64,000 nt of DNA from Clostridia bacterium. GTDB lineage: Bacteria; Bacillota; Clostridia; Lachnospirales; Lachnospiraceae. Made by a program: the position numbers and the translations under genes. Below the pieces are notes generated by a model, which saw only the letters and a list, made by a program, of their open reading frames with translations, searched no databases and had not been told where the DNA came from. Shown piece after piece: positions 10,377-19,751 of this stretch. The stretch's first letter is position 1. Every line of letters begins with the position of its first letter. Where the stretch lies: contig QKAS01000001.1 of assembly GCA_003246295.1 (NCBI GenBank), forward strand, positions 100,658 through 164,657, in the 5' to 3' direction.

Positions 10377-11402
10377 ATGGAAGCGAAAAAAAGAATTATT
10401 TCTGCTGATCAGAAATTTTCATGGAAAAAGTCTCTCTTACAATGGGAAGTGTTTTTACTCTTGATTTTTATCGCAGTCAATATCATGAATGCAGCTGTTT
10501 CACCTTATTATCTAAGTGTTTCAGGTCTGTTCACAGCAACATCATCCTTTTTGGAAAAAGCATTTGTGGCACTGCCAATGGCATATATACTTGTACTGGG
10601 AGATATTGATATTTCCGTAGGTGCTACAGTTGCATTATCTTCTGTTATGATGGGCGTGGCATATGCCAACTTTGGACTTCCAATGGGTGTGTGTGTCTTG
10701 ATCTGCCTTCTGACCGGAACAATCTGTGGATTTGTGAATGGATTTATTTTATCTAAATTCCCAGAACTGGCACCGATGATTGTAACACTTGGTACCCAGA
10801 TTCTATATCGTGGTATCGCTACTATGATATTAGAAGACCAGGCAGCAACAGGACTGACCAGTGTAACCTGGTTCAGTAATCTGTACTGGGGTTACCTTGG
10901 ACCAGTTCCTTATATGCTGATTATCTTTGTAATTTGCGCGATAGCATTTGGAATCGTACTACATAAAACGACATTCGGAAGACGGCTCTATGCAATTGGA
11001 AGCAACTCTGTTGCAAGTAAATATGCAGGGATTCATGTTCAAAGAATCAGATTGATTGTTTTTACACTTACAGGTTTGTTTGCATCTGTAACAGCACTAT
11101 TCCTGACAGCCCGTATGGGAAGTACAAGACCAAATATAGCAGAAGGTTATGAGCTGGATGCAATTTCGATGGTAGTACTTGGAGGGTTCTCCACTTCTGG
11201 AGGAAAAGGAAGATTCATAGGTGCAATTATTTCAATTTTCATTATAGGATTTTTAAGATACGGATTAGGGCTCATTAACGTTCCATCACAAGCTATGCTG
11301 ATTATTATTGGAGCATTGTTAATCTGTGCAGTTATGATACCAAACTTAAAACTTGGAGAAGTATTTAAAAATATTTTTGGGAAGAAAAAAGTAAATGCGT
11401 AA
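10377..11402 (+). CDS. Sugar ABC transporter permease 2 (RbsC family)
   Basis: Second membrane subunit, 341 aa, with signature GDIDISVGA and the C-terminal VLGGFSTSGGKGR region. A GAGGGAG ribosome site lies inside the end of permease 1 and the intergenic gap is one base. Two different permeases in a CUT2 transporter are typical of the rhamnose and autoinducer-2 importer group; this is family knowledge, not proof of substrate. Confidence 0.93.
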   Translation: MEAKKRIISADQKFSWKKSLLQWEVFLLLIFIAVNIMNAAVSPYYLSVSGLFTATSSFLEKAFVALPMAYILVLGDIDISVGATVALSSVMMGVAYANFGLPMGVCVLICLLTGTICGFVNGFILSKFPELAPMIVTLGTQILYRGIATMILEDQAATGLTSVTWFSNLYWGYLGPVPYMLIIFVICAIAFGIVLHKTTFGRRLYAIGSNSVASKYAGIHVQRIRLIVFTLTGLFASVTALFLTARMGSTRPNIAEGYELDAISMVVLGGFSTSGGKGRFIGAIISIFIIGFLRYGLGLINVPSQAMLIIIGALLICAVMIPNLKLGEVFKNIFGKKKVNA

Positions 11403-11424
11403 GACAAAGATTTCATACTTATGG

Positions 11425-11455
11425 TATAATTGACCGGCCGTTCGCAAAGGTCATT
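11425..11455 (+). promoter_or_regulatory. Possible internal promoter and hairpin before second binding-protein gene
   Basis: A perfect TATAAT (11425-11430) follows a poor -35 (AAGACA, 11401-11406, 18-bp spacer). A small hairpin with TGACC/GGTCA arms follows. Together these could give extra binding-protein transcript relative to the membrane subunits. Confidence 0.4.
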
Positions 11456-11498
11456 TATATAAAACTATTAACTATTAACATAGGGAGGTATTCATCAA

Positions 11499-12626
11499 AT
11501 GAAGAAGAAGTTACTAAGTGTTTTACTTTGTACAGCCATGATCTCTACACTTCTTGTAGGATGTGGAAGTAAGACAGAAGAAGCAGCTCCAGCAGAAGCA
11601 GCAACAGAAGAAGCAGCTCCAGCAGAAGAAGCAGCACCAGCAGAAGCAGCAACAGAAGAGGCAGCACCTGCAGAAGCAGCAGCAACAGACATGAGTGGCA
11701 AAACAATTGCAATTCTTGTAAAGAGCGCTGGAAATCCTTACAATGAAAAAGAAGCAGCAGGATTTCAGGAAGTTGTAGAAGCAGCAGGCGCAACATGCAT
11801 TATCAAAGCACCTGAATCAGCGACAGCAGAAGCACAGATTACAATGATCAACGAATTAGTAGCACAGAAAGTAGACGCAATCGCAATCGCAGGAAATGAT
11901 GCTGACGCACTTCAGCCTGCATTAACAGCAGCAATGAACGCAGGTATTAAAGTATGCTCCGTTGACTCAGCTGTAAACAAAGACAGCCGTATGGTACATG
12001 TTAACCAGGCTGGTATTGATTTAATTGGACAGACACTTGTAAATGCAGTAGCAGATATCGTTGGCGAAGGCGGCGGACAGTTCGCAATTCTTTCAGCAAC
12101 AAGCCAGGCTACAAATCAGAACGCATGGATTGCAGCAATGGAAGCAGAACTTGAAAAAGACTCAAGAGGTCTTGAACTTGTTAAAATTGCTTACGGCGAT
12201 GACGAATTCCAGAAATCTGTTGATGAAACAGAAGCATTACTGAAAAACTACCCAGACTTAAAAGCAATCTGTGCTCCAACAACTGTTGGTATCATGGCAG
12301 CTGGTAAAGTTCTTCAGGATAAAGGTTCAGCTTGTAAATTAACAGGACTTGGACTTCCTTCAGAAATGGCTGATTACATTGGCGCAGACAAATCCTGCCC
12401 TTACATGTTCCTCTGGAATCCTATTGACATCGGACGTCTTGCAGGCTATACTGCAATGGCACTGGTTGGTGGACAGATTACTGGAGCTGAAGGCGAAAGC
12501 TTTACTGCAGGTACCTTAGGAGATTATACAATTGTTGCAGCAGCTGATGGTGGAACAGAACTGATCTTAGGACCTCCATTTGAATTCAATCCAGAAAACA
12601 TTGAAGAATGGAAAACTGTATACTAA
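11499..12626 (+). CDS. Sugar ABC transporter substrate-binding lipoprotein
   Basis: RbsB-type lipoprotein of 375 aa. It has lipobox LVGC with Cys22, then a repetitive Ala/Glu/Pro linker (about residues 27-62, variants of EEAAPAEAAT), then the sugar-binding domain from MSGKTIAILVKSAGNPY onward. A GGGAGG ribosome site precedes the ATG. It belongs to the transporter operon that begins at 7862 and is followed by a strong terminator. Its linker repeats recall those of the first binding protein but differ in length. Confidence 0.93.
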   Translation: MKKKLLSVLLCTAMISTLLVGCGSKTEEAAPAEAATEEAAPAEEAAPAEAATEEAAPAEAAATDMSGKTIAILVKSAGNPYNEKEAAGFQEVVEAAGATCIIKAPESATAEAQITMINELVAQKVDAIAIAGNDADALQPALTAAMNAGIKVCSVDSAVNKDSRMVHVNQAGIDLIGQTLVNAVADIVGEGGGQFAILSATSQATNQNAWIAAMEAELEKDSRGLELVKIAYGDDEFQKSVDETEALLKNYPDLKAICAPTTVGIMAAGKVLQDKGSACKLTGLGLPSEMADYIGADKSCPYMFLWNPIDIGRLAGYTAMALVGGQITGAEGESFTAGTLGDYTIVAAADGGTELILGPPFEFNPENIEEWKTVY

Positions 12627-12640
12627 GATAAATCCATTTT

Positions 12641-12670
12641 GCCCACTCCGTTTTTGGAGTGGGCATTTTT
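12641..12670 (+). terminator. Rho-independent terminator after the transporter operon
   Basis: GCCCACTCC (12641-12649) pairs with GGAGTGGGC (12656-12664) around a T-rich loop, followed by ATTTTT. The mutarotase gene begins 18 bases later without a clear new promoter, so it probably depends on read-through. Confidence 0.9.
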
Positions 12671-12688
12671 AAAACAAGGAGGCAATTC

Positions 12689-13000
12689 ATGATCAAAGGG
12701 TTTAAAATGAAACTGTATGATGGTATGGCTGATGAATATGAAAAAAGACATAATGAGTTATGGCCTGAAATGGCAGATATGATTCATGAACATGGTGGAA
12801 AAAATTATACAATTTTTTGGGATAAAGAAACAAACATACTATTTGGATATATTGAAATTGAAGATGAAGAAAAATGGGCAAAGGGTGCAGACACTGCAAT
12901 TAACCGTAAGTGGTGGGATTTTATGGCTCCTGTTATGGAAACCAATCCGGACAATAGCCCGGTTTGTATAGATTTGAAAAATGTATTTCATCTTGACTAA
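12689..13000 (+). CDS. rhaM: L-rhamnose mutarotase
   Basis: Small cytoplasmic enzyme (103 aa) that interconverts alpha and beta L-rhamnopyranose, giving the anomer used by the isomerase. The start (IKGFKMKLYDG), EYEKRHNELWPEM, the NYTIFWD strand and the RKWWDFMAPVM segment match the RhaM family at full length. The chosen ATG lies seven bases after AAGGAGG; a longer GTG start at 12659 would fall inside the terminator. It is the clearest sign that this locus handles rhamnose. Rhamnulokinase follows after 16 bp. Confidence 0.92.
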   Translation: MIKGFKMKLYDGMADEYEKRHNELWPEMADMIHEHGGKNYTIFWDKETNILFGYIEIEDEEKWAKGADTAINRKWWDFMAPVMETNPDNSPVCIDLKNVFHLD

Positions 13001-13016
13001 AACGGAGGAGTAGTTC

Positions 13017-14423
13017 ATGGGTAATTATTATTTGGCGGTAGACATAGGTGCTTCCAGCGGAAGGCATATTTTAGGCAGCATGGAAAACGGCAGAATGGTT
13101 CTGGAGGAAATATATCGTTTCGAGAATGGTATGAAAAAAACCGGAGATCACTTGTGCTGGGATATTCACTCACTTTTTAATGAAATTAAGACTGGAATCC
13201 GAAAATGTAAAGAAATAGGAAAAATTCCAGTCAGTATGGGAATTGATACGTGGGCAGTTGATTATGTTTTGTTAGACCATGAAGACAAAGTATTGGGTCC
13301 TACCTATGGATACAGAGATAAGAGAACCCAGGGGATGGATACTGAAGTTTATCAGTGTATTCCATTAGATAAACTTTATGCAAGGACTGGAATTCAAAAA
13401 CAGATATTTAACTCAATTTACCAGCTAATGTCTGTCAGGAAGCAACAGCCGGAGCTTTTAGAACAGGCAGAAAATTTTATGATGCTTCCTGATTATTTTC
13501 ATTTTCTTTTGACTGGCCAGAAGGTGACAGACTATACGAATGCCACGACAACTCAGCTTGTCAGCCCTGACACGAAAAGCTGGGACTATGAATTGATTGA
13601 ACTTCTTGGTTTTCCAAAAAAGATTTTTAAAGAATTGTCAATGCCAGGTGCTTTTGTAGGTGAGTTCACAAAAGAAATGGAAGAAGAAGCAGGGTTTCAA
13701 TGTAAGGTAATTCTTCCACCAACACATGATACAGCATCAGCAGTACTGGCAGTACCAGCACAAAATGATGACTTTTTATACATCAGTTCCGGAACATGGT
13801 CGCTGATGGGGATTGAGTCCTCTAAAGCAGATTGCTCTATGGAAAGTATGGATAAGAATTTTACAAATGAAGGCGGATATGATTACAAATTTAGATTTTT
13901 AAAGAATATTATGGGTCTTTGGATGATTCAGTCTGTCAGACATGAGTTAAATGATGAATACTCTTTTGCCACACTATGTGAGCTAGCGGAAAAGAAAAGG
14001 GAATTTCCTTCCCGTGTGGATGTAAATGATCAGCTATTTCTTGCACCTGACAGTATGATAGAAGCGGTGAAAGAATATTGCGCAAAATCCAGACAGGCAG
14101 TACCACAGGATATAGGTGAACTTGCAACCGTTATCTATCAAAGCCTTGCAGAAAGTTATGCTAAAACAGTGGAAGAGATCGAGTTTATAACTGGACGAGA
14201 CTATAATACAATACATATTGTTGGTGGCGGGTCAAATGCTGAGTATCTAAATCAACTGACCGCAGAAAAAACTGGAAAAAAAGTACTTGCAGGTCCGTCA
14301 GAGGCTACGGCAATTGGAAATCTTGCTGCGCAGATGATTGCAGATTCTGTATTCACAGATGCCAAGGAAGCCAGAAAAGCAATTTACAATTCTTTTGAAA
14401 TTAAAAAAATTCAAAGCAGATAA
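13017..14423 (+). CDS. rhaB: Rhamnulokinase (FGGY family)
   Basis: Phosphorylates L-rhamnulose to L-rhamnulose-1-phosphate with ATP. At 468 aa it is full length. It shows the N-terminal phosphate loop DIGASSGRH, the GIDTWAVDYVLLD substrate segment, the THDTASAVLAVP and SSGTWSLMG motifs, and the ADP site IVGGGSNAEYLNQ. A GGAGGAG ribosome site precedes the ATG. It probably shares a transcript with rhaM and ends seven bases from the convergent AraC gene. A second, more distant RhaB-like gene lies at 30887. Confidence 0.92.
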   Translation: MGNYYLAVDIGASSGRHILGSMENGRMVLEEIYRFENGMKKTGDHLCWDIHSLFNEIKTGIRKCKEIGKIPVSMGIDTWAVDYVLLDHEDKVLGPTYGYRDKRTQGMDTEVYQCIPLDKLYARTGIQKQIFNSIYQLMSVRKQQPELLEQAENFMMLPDYFHFLLTGQKVTDYTNATTTQLVSPDTKSWDYELIELLGFPKKIFKELSMPGAFVGEFTKEMEEEAGFQCKVILPPTHDTASAVLAVPAQNDDFLYISSGTWSLMGIESSKADCSMESMDKNFTNEGGYDYKFRFLKNIMGLWMIQSVRHELNDEYSFATLCELAEKKREFPSRVDVNDQLFLAPDSMIEAVKEYCAKSRQAVPQDIGELATVIYQSLAESYAKTVEEIEFITGRDYNTIHIVGGGSNAEYLNQLTAEKTGKKVLAGPSEATAIGNLAAQMIADSVFTDAKEARKAIYNSFEIKKIQSR

Positions 14424-14430
14424 GAACCAG

Positions 14431-15327
14431 CTACTCATTGCGCCATTCTTTACGGTAAGCTGCCGGCGTAAGGTGTTCCCTGGCTTTGAACAGGTTGATA
14501 AAATGACTGACATGATTCATACCGCAGTCATAAGCAATTTCACTGACATTATGATCTGAATATTTTAACAATTCTTTTGCATGGGATAATCGGGAACGGA
14601 TGACAGACTCCGTTATTGTGACTCCCATGTATTTTTTATATTCTTTTTCAATGGAAAAACGACTTTTATGATACTTTTTTTCAAAATAAGCAAGTGTAAG
14701 ATCATTTCTGAAATTCAACTCAATTTCTTTAGACAGATCAGTGATATAAGCAGGAATAAGGGACTGATCCAGATAGTTGGTATCATTTTGCAAGAGCAGG
14801 CCAGTTAAAAGATTTGTAAGTAATTGGGATGCGATTAATTCAGTCGTTCTATCTTTGTGTTCCCAGAGTGCCAAAAGAGATTGAAAAGAAGCACAAAAAG
14901 ACTCCTGATTCATATAACCTTTATTTTGAAATGATGTATTACAGATCCCATTTTTAGAGTAAAGATCGTAATATCCCCTTGCACTGCTTCCATTAAAATG
15001 CACCCATAAGAATTCCCAAGAGGTATTATGGTTGACATAATATTTATGATAAGGGAGACAGTCTATAAAAAAGCAGGAACCTTCCCGGAGTGTGTAGTCT
15101 GCATTTTCATATCTGAGTTGTCCGCATCCGGAGATCGTATACACAATCAGAAAAGAACTCAGATTTTTTCGTTCTGTAAAGTAAGGATAAAATGTTTTAA
15201 AATATCCAATTTCTTGTACATAGAAGAAAGTACTCTTTGCAATCGTATCTGTTGTAATAATTTTTCTGACGGAGTCTTCGCTCCATGAATAGGAGGCATT
15301 TTCTAAAATATGTTCTGTTTTGTTCAT
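14431..15327 (-). CDS. AraC-family transcription regulator
   Basis: Regulator of 298 aa. It has an N-terminal cupin sugar-binding domain (YTLREGSCFFIDCLPYH, then WEFLWVHFNG) and a C-terminal AraC double helix-turn-helix (VSEIAYDCGMNHVSHFINLFK). I chose ATG 15327, just after AAGGAG; the reading frame extends to 15366 without a ribosome site. It is divergent from the isomerase gene. By position it likely senses rhamnose or fucose and controls the isomerase, kinase or microcompartment genes. Confidence 0.9.
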   Translation of the reverse strand: MNKTEHILENASYSWSEDSVRKIITTDTIAKSTFFYVQEIGYFKTFYPYFTERKNLSSFLIVYTISGCGQLRYENADYTLREGSCFFIDCLPYHKYYVNHNTSWEFLWVHFNGSSARGYYDLYSKNGICNTSFQNKGYMNQESFCASFQSLLALWEHKDRTTELIASQLLTNLLTGLLLQNDTNYLDQSLIPAYITDLSKEIELNFRNDLTLAYFEKKYHKSRFSIEKEYKKYMGVTITESVIRSRLSHAKELLKYSDHNVSEIAYDCGMNHVSHFINLFKAREHLTPAAYRKEWRNE

Positions 15328-15500
15328 ACAAACTCCTTTTTGCAAGATACTGTTATAAATACCCAAGATAATGAGATGTATTCCAAGTATAAATTAATTA
15401 TAATCCATATATATAGATGAAACAACGTATTTATTAAAACGTGTAAATGAAAATATCAACACATCAATATTATGTTATTAATGAGAAAAGGAGAGATACA

Positions 15501-16994
15501 ATGCAGAAAAAAACACAGAAAAAACCGAGAATAGGACTCTATTCCTGTGGACTACGGTGTTATTGGAGTCAGTTTGAAGGATTAAGAGGAAGATTAGTTG
15601 GTTACGGTACCTTTATGAAGGAAACAATGGAAGCGATGGGAGCAGAAGTATTTTATTATGAAATGGTAGATGCTGAGGATGCGGGGGTTGCGGCAGGCGA
15701 ATTCTTCAATCAGGCAAATGTAGATCTGATATTTGCGCATGCAGCAACTTATGTTACGAGTGCTTCAGTATTACCGATTCATCAGATCTGTAAAGCACCT
15801 GTGGTGATTTTGAATCTTCAGCCAACGGCACAAATTAATTATGCTGAAACAACAACAGGAGAATGGCTGGCCCACTGTGGTGCCTGTCCGGTTCCAGAAC
15901 TGACCAATGCGTTTCATCGGGCCGGGATCACTTCTTATGTGGTAAATGGACTTCTTGGTCTGCGCGAAACACCTTCTATATCATTGACAGATGAAGTTAC
16001 ATCAGACCGACCAGAAGCAGTGAAGGCATGGAAGCAGATTGAAGAATGGATCCTGGCTGCAAAAGTAAAAAGAAATCTTCAGGGATCCAGATTTGGTTTT
16101 CTTGGCAATACCTACAGCGGAATGCTTGATATGTACAGTGATTTTACCATGTTTCAGGCACAGACCGGTGCACATGTGCAAATACTTGAAATGTGCGATC
16201 TGGATAGGATGCTGAAAGAAGTTACAGACAGAGAAGTTGGAGAAAAGCTCAAAGAAATCGGAGAGTTCTTTGTAATCAGTGAAAAATCTTCGTCAGATCC
16301 ACTTGCTAAGAAACCAACCAGTGAACAATTGGAATGGTCAGCACGTGTTGCAGCAGCGCAGGAAAGACTTGTTAAAGAATTTAATCTTGATGCTTTGACC
16401 TATTACTATCACGGTGCCCCAGGGAATGAGTATGAGAAACTCCAGGGTGGCTTTATTGTAGGACATTCACTTTTAACAGCGTCAGGAGTTCCTTGTGCGG
16501 GAGAAGGAGACCTTAAAACAAATCTTGCAATGAAAATATGTGATATCGCAGGATGCGGTGGAAGTTTTTGCGAAATCGTGGTAACGGATTATAAGGAAGG
16601 AACCATTTTAATGGGACATGATGGGCCATTTCATTTGAAAATTGCTAAGGGCAAGCCGATTTTGAGAGGAATGGGTCTCTACCATGGAAAACAAGGCACT
16701 GGTGTATCTGTGGAAGCAAAAGTACAGACCGGAAAAATTACAAATCTTGGATGTACACAGACTATAGATGGAAGATTAAAATTAATTATTACAGAAGCAG
16801 AATCTACAGATGGTGCGATCATGGCGATTGGGAATACACAGACTCCGGTAAAATTCAATCAAGATCCGGATAGTTTCATGGATGCGTGGTTTGGAGAATC
16901 ACCAACACATCATTTTGCAATGAGTATCGGGCATAACCGGTCTTTATTTATCAAAACGGCGAGCCTGCTAGGGATAGAAACAGTGACAGTCTGA
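15501..16994 (+). CDS. L-arabinose/L-fucose isomerase-fold sugar isomerase
   Basis: Predicted aldose-ketose isomerase of 497 aa with the AraA/FucI fold. AraA-like landmarks are GEGDLKTNLAMK (metal-ligand Glu), an acidic Asp/Glu near the VVTDYKEG segment, the MGHDGP histidine and the C-terminal THHF histidine. I chose ATG 15501 after AAAGGAGAG; a longer start at 15447 lacks such a site. It sits between the rhamnose kinase and propanediol genes while no classical RhaA is present, so it may isomerise rhamnose, fucose or both. Exact substrate is uncertain. Confidence 0.8.
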   Translation: MQKKTQKKPRIGLYSCGLRCYWSQFEGLRGRLVGYGTFMKETMEAMGAEVFYYEMVDAEDAGVAAGEFFNQANVDLIFAHAATYVTSASVLPIHQICKAPVVILNLQPTAQINYAETTTGEWLAHCGACPVPELTNAFHRAGITSYVVNGLLGLRETPSISLTDEVTSDRPEAVKAWKQIEEWILAAKVKRNLQGSRFGFLGNTYSGMLDMYSDFTMFQAQTGAHVQILEMCDLDRMLKEVTDREVGEKLKEIGEFFVISEKSSSDPLAKKPTSEQLEWSARVAAAQERLVKEFNLDALTYYYHGAPGNEYEKLQGGFIVGHSLLTASGVPCAGEGDLKTNLAMKICDIAGCGGSFCEIVVTDYKEGTILMGHDGPFHLKIAKGKPILRGMGLYHGKQGTGVSVEAKVQTGKITNLGCTQTIDGRLKLIITEAESTDGAIMAIGNTQTPVKFNQDPDSFMDAWFGESPTHHFAMSIGHNRSLFIKTASLLGIETVTV

Positions 16995-17019
16995 GTCATA
17001 AGTAAATGAATTAAGCTTA

Positions 17020-17075
17020 AAATCTCCACAAAGAGTGATCAATAATAACATTGAGAACATGTGGAGATTTTTTTG
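17020..17075 (+). terminator. Terminator between isomerase and microcompartment operon
   Basis: AAATCTCCACA (17020-17030) pairs perfectly with TGTGGAGATTT (17060-17070), followed by a T-run. The 29-nt loop is long. The hairpin separates the isomerase transcript from the strong promoter that follows. Confidence 0.8.
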
Positions 17076-17106
17076 TATGTTTTCTCTTTGATTTATTGGC
17101 ATTGTG

Positions 17107-17135
17107 TTGACATTGAGGAAATACAAGGATATAAT
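17107..17135 (+). promoter_or_regulatory. Consensus promoter of the microcompartment operon
   Basis: TTGACA (17107-17112), a 17-bp spacer and TATAAT (17130-17135) match the vegetative consensus at all 12 positions. The predicted start of transcription is near 17142, giving a leader of about 65 nt. The promoter also argues against an ORF start at 17104. Confidence 0.85.
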
Positions 17136-17208
17136 TATCAAAGAGAAAAGACAAAACAACATAAACAAACAAAATGCAAATATAGATGGAATAGTAGAAA
17201 GGAAGCGT

Positions 17209-19734
17209 ATGAGTAAATATTTTGACAGTGAAATCAAAAAATCCCCACGTATTGCACAGTTAGTCGATGATTTATATGATCATCTTCCGGTCATAGAATC
17301 AGACAGAGCAAGGTTATTGACAGAGTCTTATCAAAAAACTGAAAACGAACCGATCATACTGAGACGTGCGAAAGCTTTTCTTCATATCTGCAAGCAGATT
17401 CCAATCACGATCAGAAGAAATGAGTTGATTGTAGGAAGTGCCACAAAAAGTGCAAGAGGGTGCCAGGTTTTTCCTGAATTTTCATATTCCTGGTTGGAAA
17501 AAGAGTTTGATACAGTAGAAACAAGGTCAGCTGATCCCTTTTTTATTGCTGAAGAAACAAAAAAAGAACTGAAAGAAATCTATCGCTACTGGGAAGGAAA
17601 GACAACAAGTGAACTTGCACTTTCCTATATGGCGCCTGAAACTATTACAGCGTTGGAACATAATATATTTACAGTCGGTAACTATTTTTACAATGGAGTG
17701 GGTCATGTAACTGTCTGCTATGACAAGATTTTGAAATCAGGATTTGAAGGAATCAAGCAGGAAGCGCAGGATGCCTTGGATGATCTAAGAGTTTCAGATA
17801 AAGACTATCAGACCAGGAGCGCATTTTTACAGGCTGTCATGATCAGCTGTGAAGCAGCGATGTACTATGCTGCAAGATACGCACAGCTTGCATTGCAGGA
17901 AGCTGAAAAGTGTAACGATGAAACCAGAAAAAAAGAATTGCTTTTGATTGCATCGAATTGTTCAAGAGTACCGGCCAAGGGAGCACAGAGTTTTTATGAA
18001 GCATGTCAGTCGTTCTGGTTTGTACAGATGCTTCTACAGGTAGAATCCAGTGGGCATTCGATATCACCTGGGCGTTTTGACCAGTATATGTACCCTTATT
18101 ACAAAAAAGATCTTGATGCAGGACTTTTGACAAGAGAGTTCGCACAGGAACTAATCGACTGTATCTGGGTCAAGTTAAATGATTTAAACAAAGTCAGAGA
18201 TGCTGCATCAGCAGAAGGATTTGCAGGATATAGTCTGTTCCAGAACCTGATCGTTGGAGGTCAGGATTCTCAGGGAAGAGATGTGACCAACGACCTTTCT
18301 TTTATGAGTATTGAGGCTTCCATGCATGTATATTTACCACAGCCATCTCTTTCCATCCGTGTTTGGAATGGTTCGCCACATGAACTTTTGATGAAGGCAG
18401 CAGTGCTGACCAGAACAGGCATTGGACTACCAGCATATTACAATGACGAAGTAATTATCCCATCCCTGATCAGCAGAGGTTTGACACTGGAAGATGCAAG
18501 AGATTACAACATCATAGGATGTGTAGAACCACAGAAGGCTGGCAAGACTGAAGGCTGGCATGATGCTGCATTCTTCAATATGTGCCGCCCACTGGAAATG
18601 GTATTTTCCAATGGAATGGAAAATGGAGTCAAGGTTGGTCCTCAGACAGGACGCGTTGAAGACATGAAAAGCTTTGACGAATTCTTTAACGCTTACAAAA
18701 AACAAATGGAGTATTTCATAGAATTACTGGTCAATGCAGATAATGCGATCGATGTGGCGCATGCTGTTCGTTGTCCGCTTCCTTTCTTATCCGGTATGAT
18801 TGACGATTGCATCAAACGCGGAAAAAGTGTACAGGAAGGTGGCGCTGTTTATAATTTCACTGGGCCACAGGGATTTGGAATCGCCAATATGGCAGATTCC
18901 ATGATTGCGATTAAAAAGCTTGTATTTGAAGAAAAGAAAATTACGCTGGAACAATTAAAACAGGCTCTGAAAGATAATTATGGTAAGGGAATTGATCCGG
19001 CAATGGCGCAACAGATTACGACGGAAGTTGTAAAGAAACTGGTAGAAGCAGGAAATCAGGTGGGAGAAACTGAGATTACTCAGATTTTCAAAACTGCACT
19101 ACAAGGTGGTATATCCGAAAAACAAAAAGCAGAGTATGACAAATTGCTGGAACTGATTGAAGAAATCCCCAAATTTGGGAATGATATTGATGAAATCGAT
19201 CAGTTTGCAAGAGAAGTAGCATATACCTATTCCAGACCAATGGAAAAATATTTCAATCCAAGAGGTGGACAGTTCCAGGCAGGACTATATCCGGTATCAG
19301 CAAATGTACCGCTGGGTGCGCAGACTGGAGCAACACCAGATGGAAGACTTGCACATACTCCGGTTGCAGATGGTGTTTCCCCAAGTTCAGGAAAAGATAC
19401 ACATGGTCCTACAGCAGCAGCAAACTCGGTTTCTAAGCTGGATCATTATATTGCATCGAATGGGACACTGTTCAATCAGAAATTCCATCCGACTGCACTT
19501 TCAGGTCAAAGAGGACTGGAGAACTTTGTAGCATTAATTCAGGCATATTTTGAACAAAAAGGAAGTCATATTCAGTTCAATGTTGTAAGCCGTGATGTTT
19601 TAATGGATGCACAGAAACATCCTGATCAGTATAAAGGATTGGTTGTCAGAGTGGCAGGTTATAGTGCACTTTTTACAACGTTATCCAGATCACTTCAGGA
19701 TGACATCATAGCCAGAACGGAGCAGGGACTCTGA
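17209..19734 (+). CDS. Glycyl-radical 1,2-propanediol dehydratase
   Basis: B12-independent diol dehydratase that converts 1,2-propanediol to propanal in the microcompartment lumen. The 841-aa protein has the active-site Cys438-Val-Glu440 motif (GCVEPQ), a His in GVGHVTV (His166) and the glycyl radical site RVAGYSA with Gly817. The CxE motif is that of the diol/choline/glycerol eliminase branch, not formate lyase. ATG 17209 follows GAAAGGAAG. It is about 50 residues longer than glycerol dehydratases; the extra is mainly a helical insertion near residues 592-650. Activase follows 17 bp downstream. Confidence 0.92.
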   Translation: MSKYFDSEIKKSPRIAQLVDDLYDHLPVIESDRARLLTESYQKTENEPIILRRAKAFLHICKQIPITIRRNELIVGSATKSARGCQVFPEFSYSWLEKEFDTVETRSADPFFIAEETKKELKEIYRYWEGKTTSELALSYMAPETITALEHNIFTVGNYFYNGVGHVTVCYDKILKSGFEGIKQEAQDALDDLRVSDKDYQTRSAFLQAVMISCEAAMYYAARYAQLALQEAEKCNDETRKKELLLIASNCSRVPAKGAQSFYEACQSFWFVQMLLQVESSGHSISPGRFDQYMYPYYKKDLDAGLLTREFAQELIDCIWVKLNDLNKVRDAASAEGFAGYSLFQNLIVGGQDSQGRDVTNDLSFMSIEASMHVYLPQPSLSIRVWNGSPHELLMKAAVLTRTGIGLPAYYNDEVIIPSLISRGLTLEDARDYNIIGCVEPQKAGKTEGWHDAAFFNMCRPLEMVFSNGMENGVKVGPQTGRVEDMKSFDEFFNAYKKQMEYFIELLVNADNAIDVAHAVRCPLPFLSGMIDDCIKRGKSVQEGGAVYNFTGPQGFGIANMADSMIAIKKLVFEEKKITLEQLKQALKDNYGKGIDPAMAQQITTEVVKKLVEAGNQVGETEITQIFKTALQGGISEKQKAEYDKLLELIEEIPKFGNDIDEIDQFAREVAYTYSRPMEKYFNPRGGQFQAGLYPVSANVPLGAQTGATPDGRLAHTPVADGVSPSSGKDTHGPTAAANSVSKLDHYIASNGTLFNQKFHPTALSGQRGLENFVALIQAYFEQKGSHIQFNVVSRDVLMDAQKHPDQYKGLVVRVAGYSALFTTLSRSLQDDIIARTEQGL

Positions 19735-19751
19735 TTGGAGAATAACAAAAA

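Noticed and set aside
11545..11796. Leucine-rich ORF on the minus strand opposite the second lipoprotein
   Set aside because: It is a mirror of the Ala/Glu repeat DNA and has no ribosome site.
12659..12688. Longer start of the rhamnose mutarotase gene
   Set aside because: The extension would begin inside the terminator hairpin; ATG 12689 has AAGGAGG and matches the family length.
17104..17208. Longer dehydratase with an N-terminal extension
   Set aside because: It would overlap the -35 and -10 boxes of the operon promoter and start before transcription does. The family start MSKYFD has its own ribosome site.
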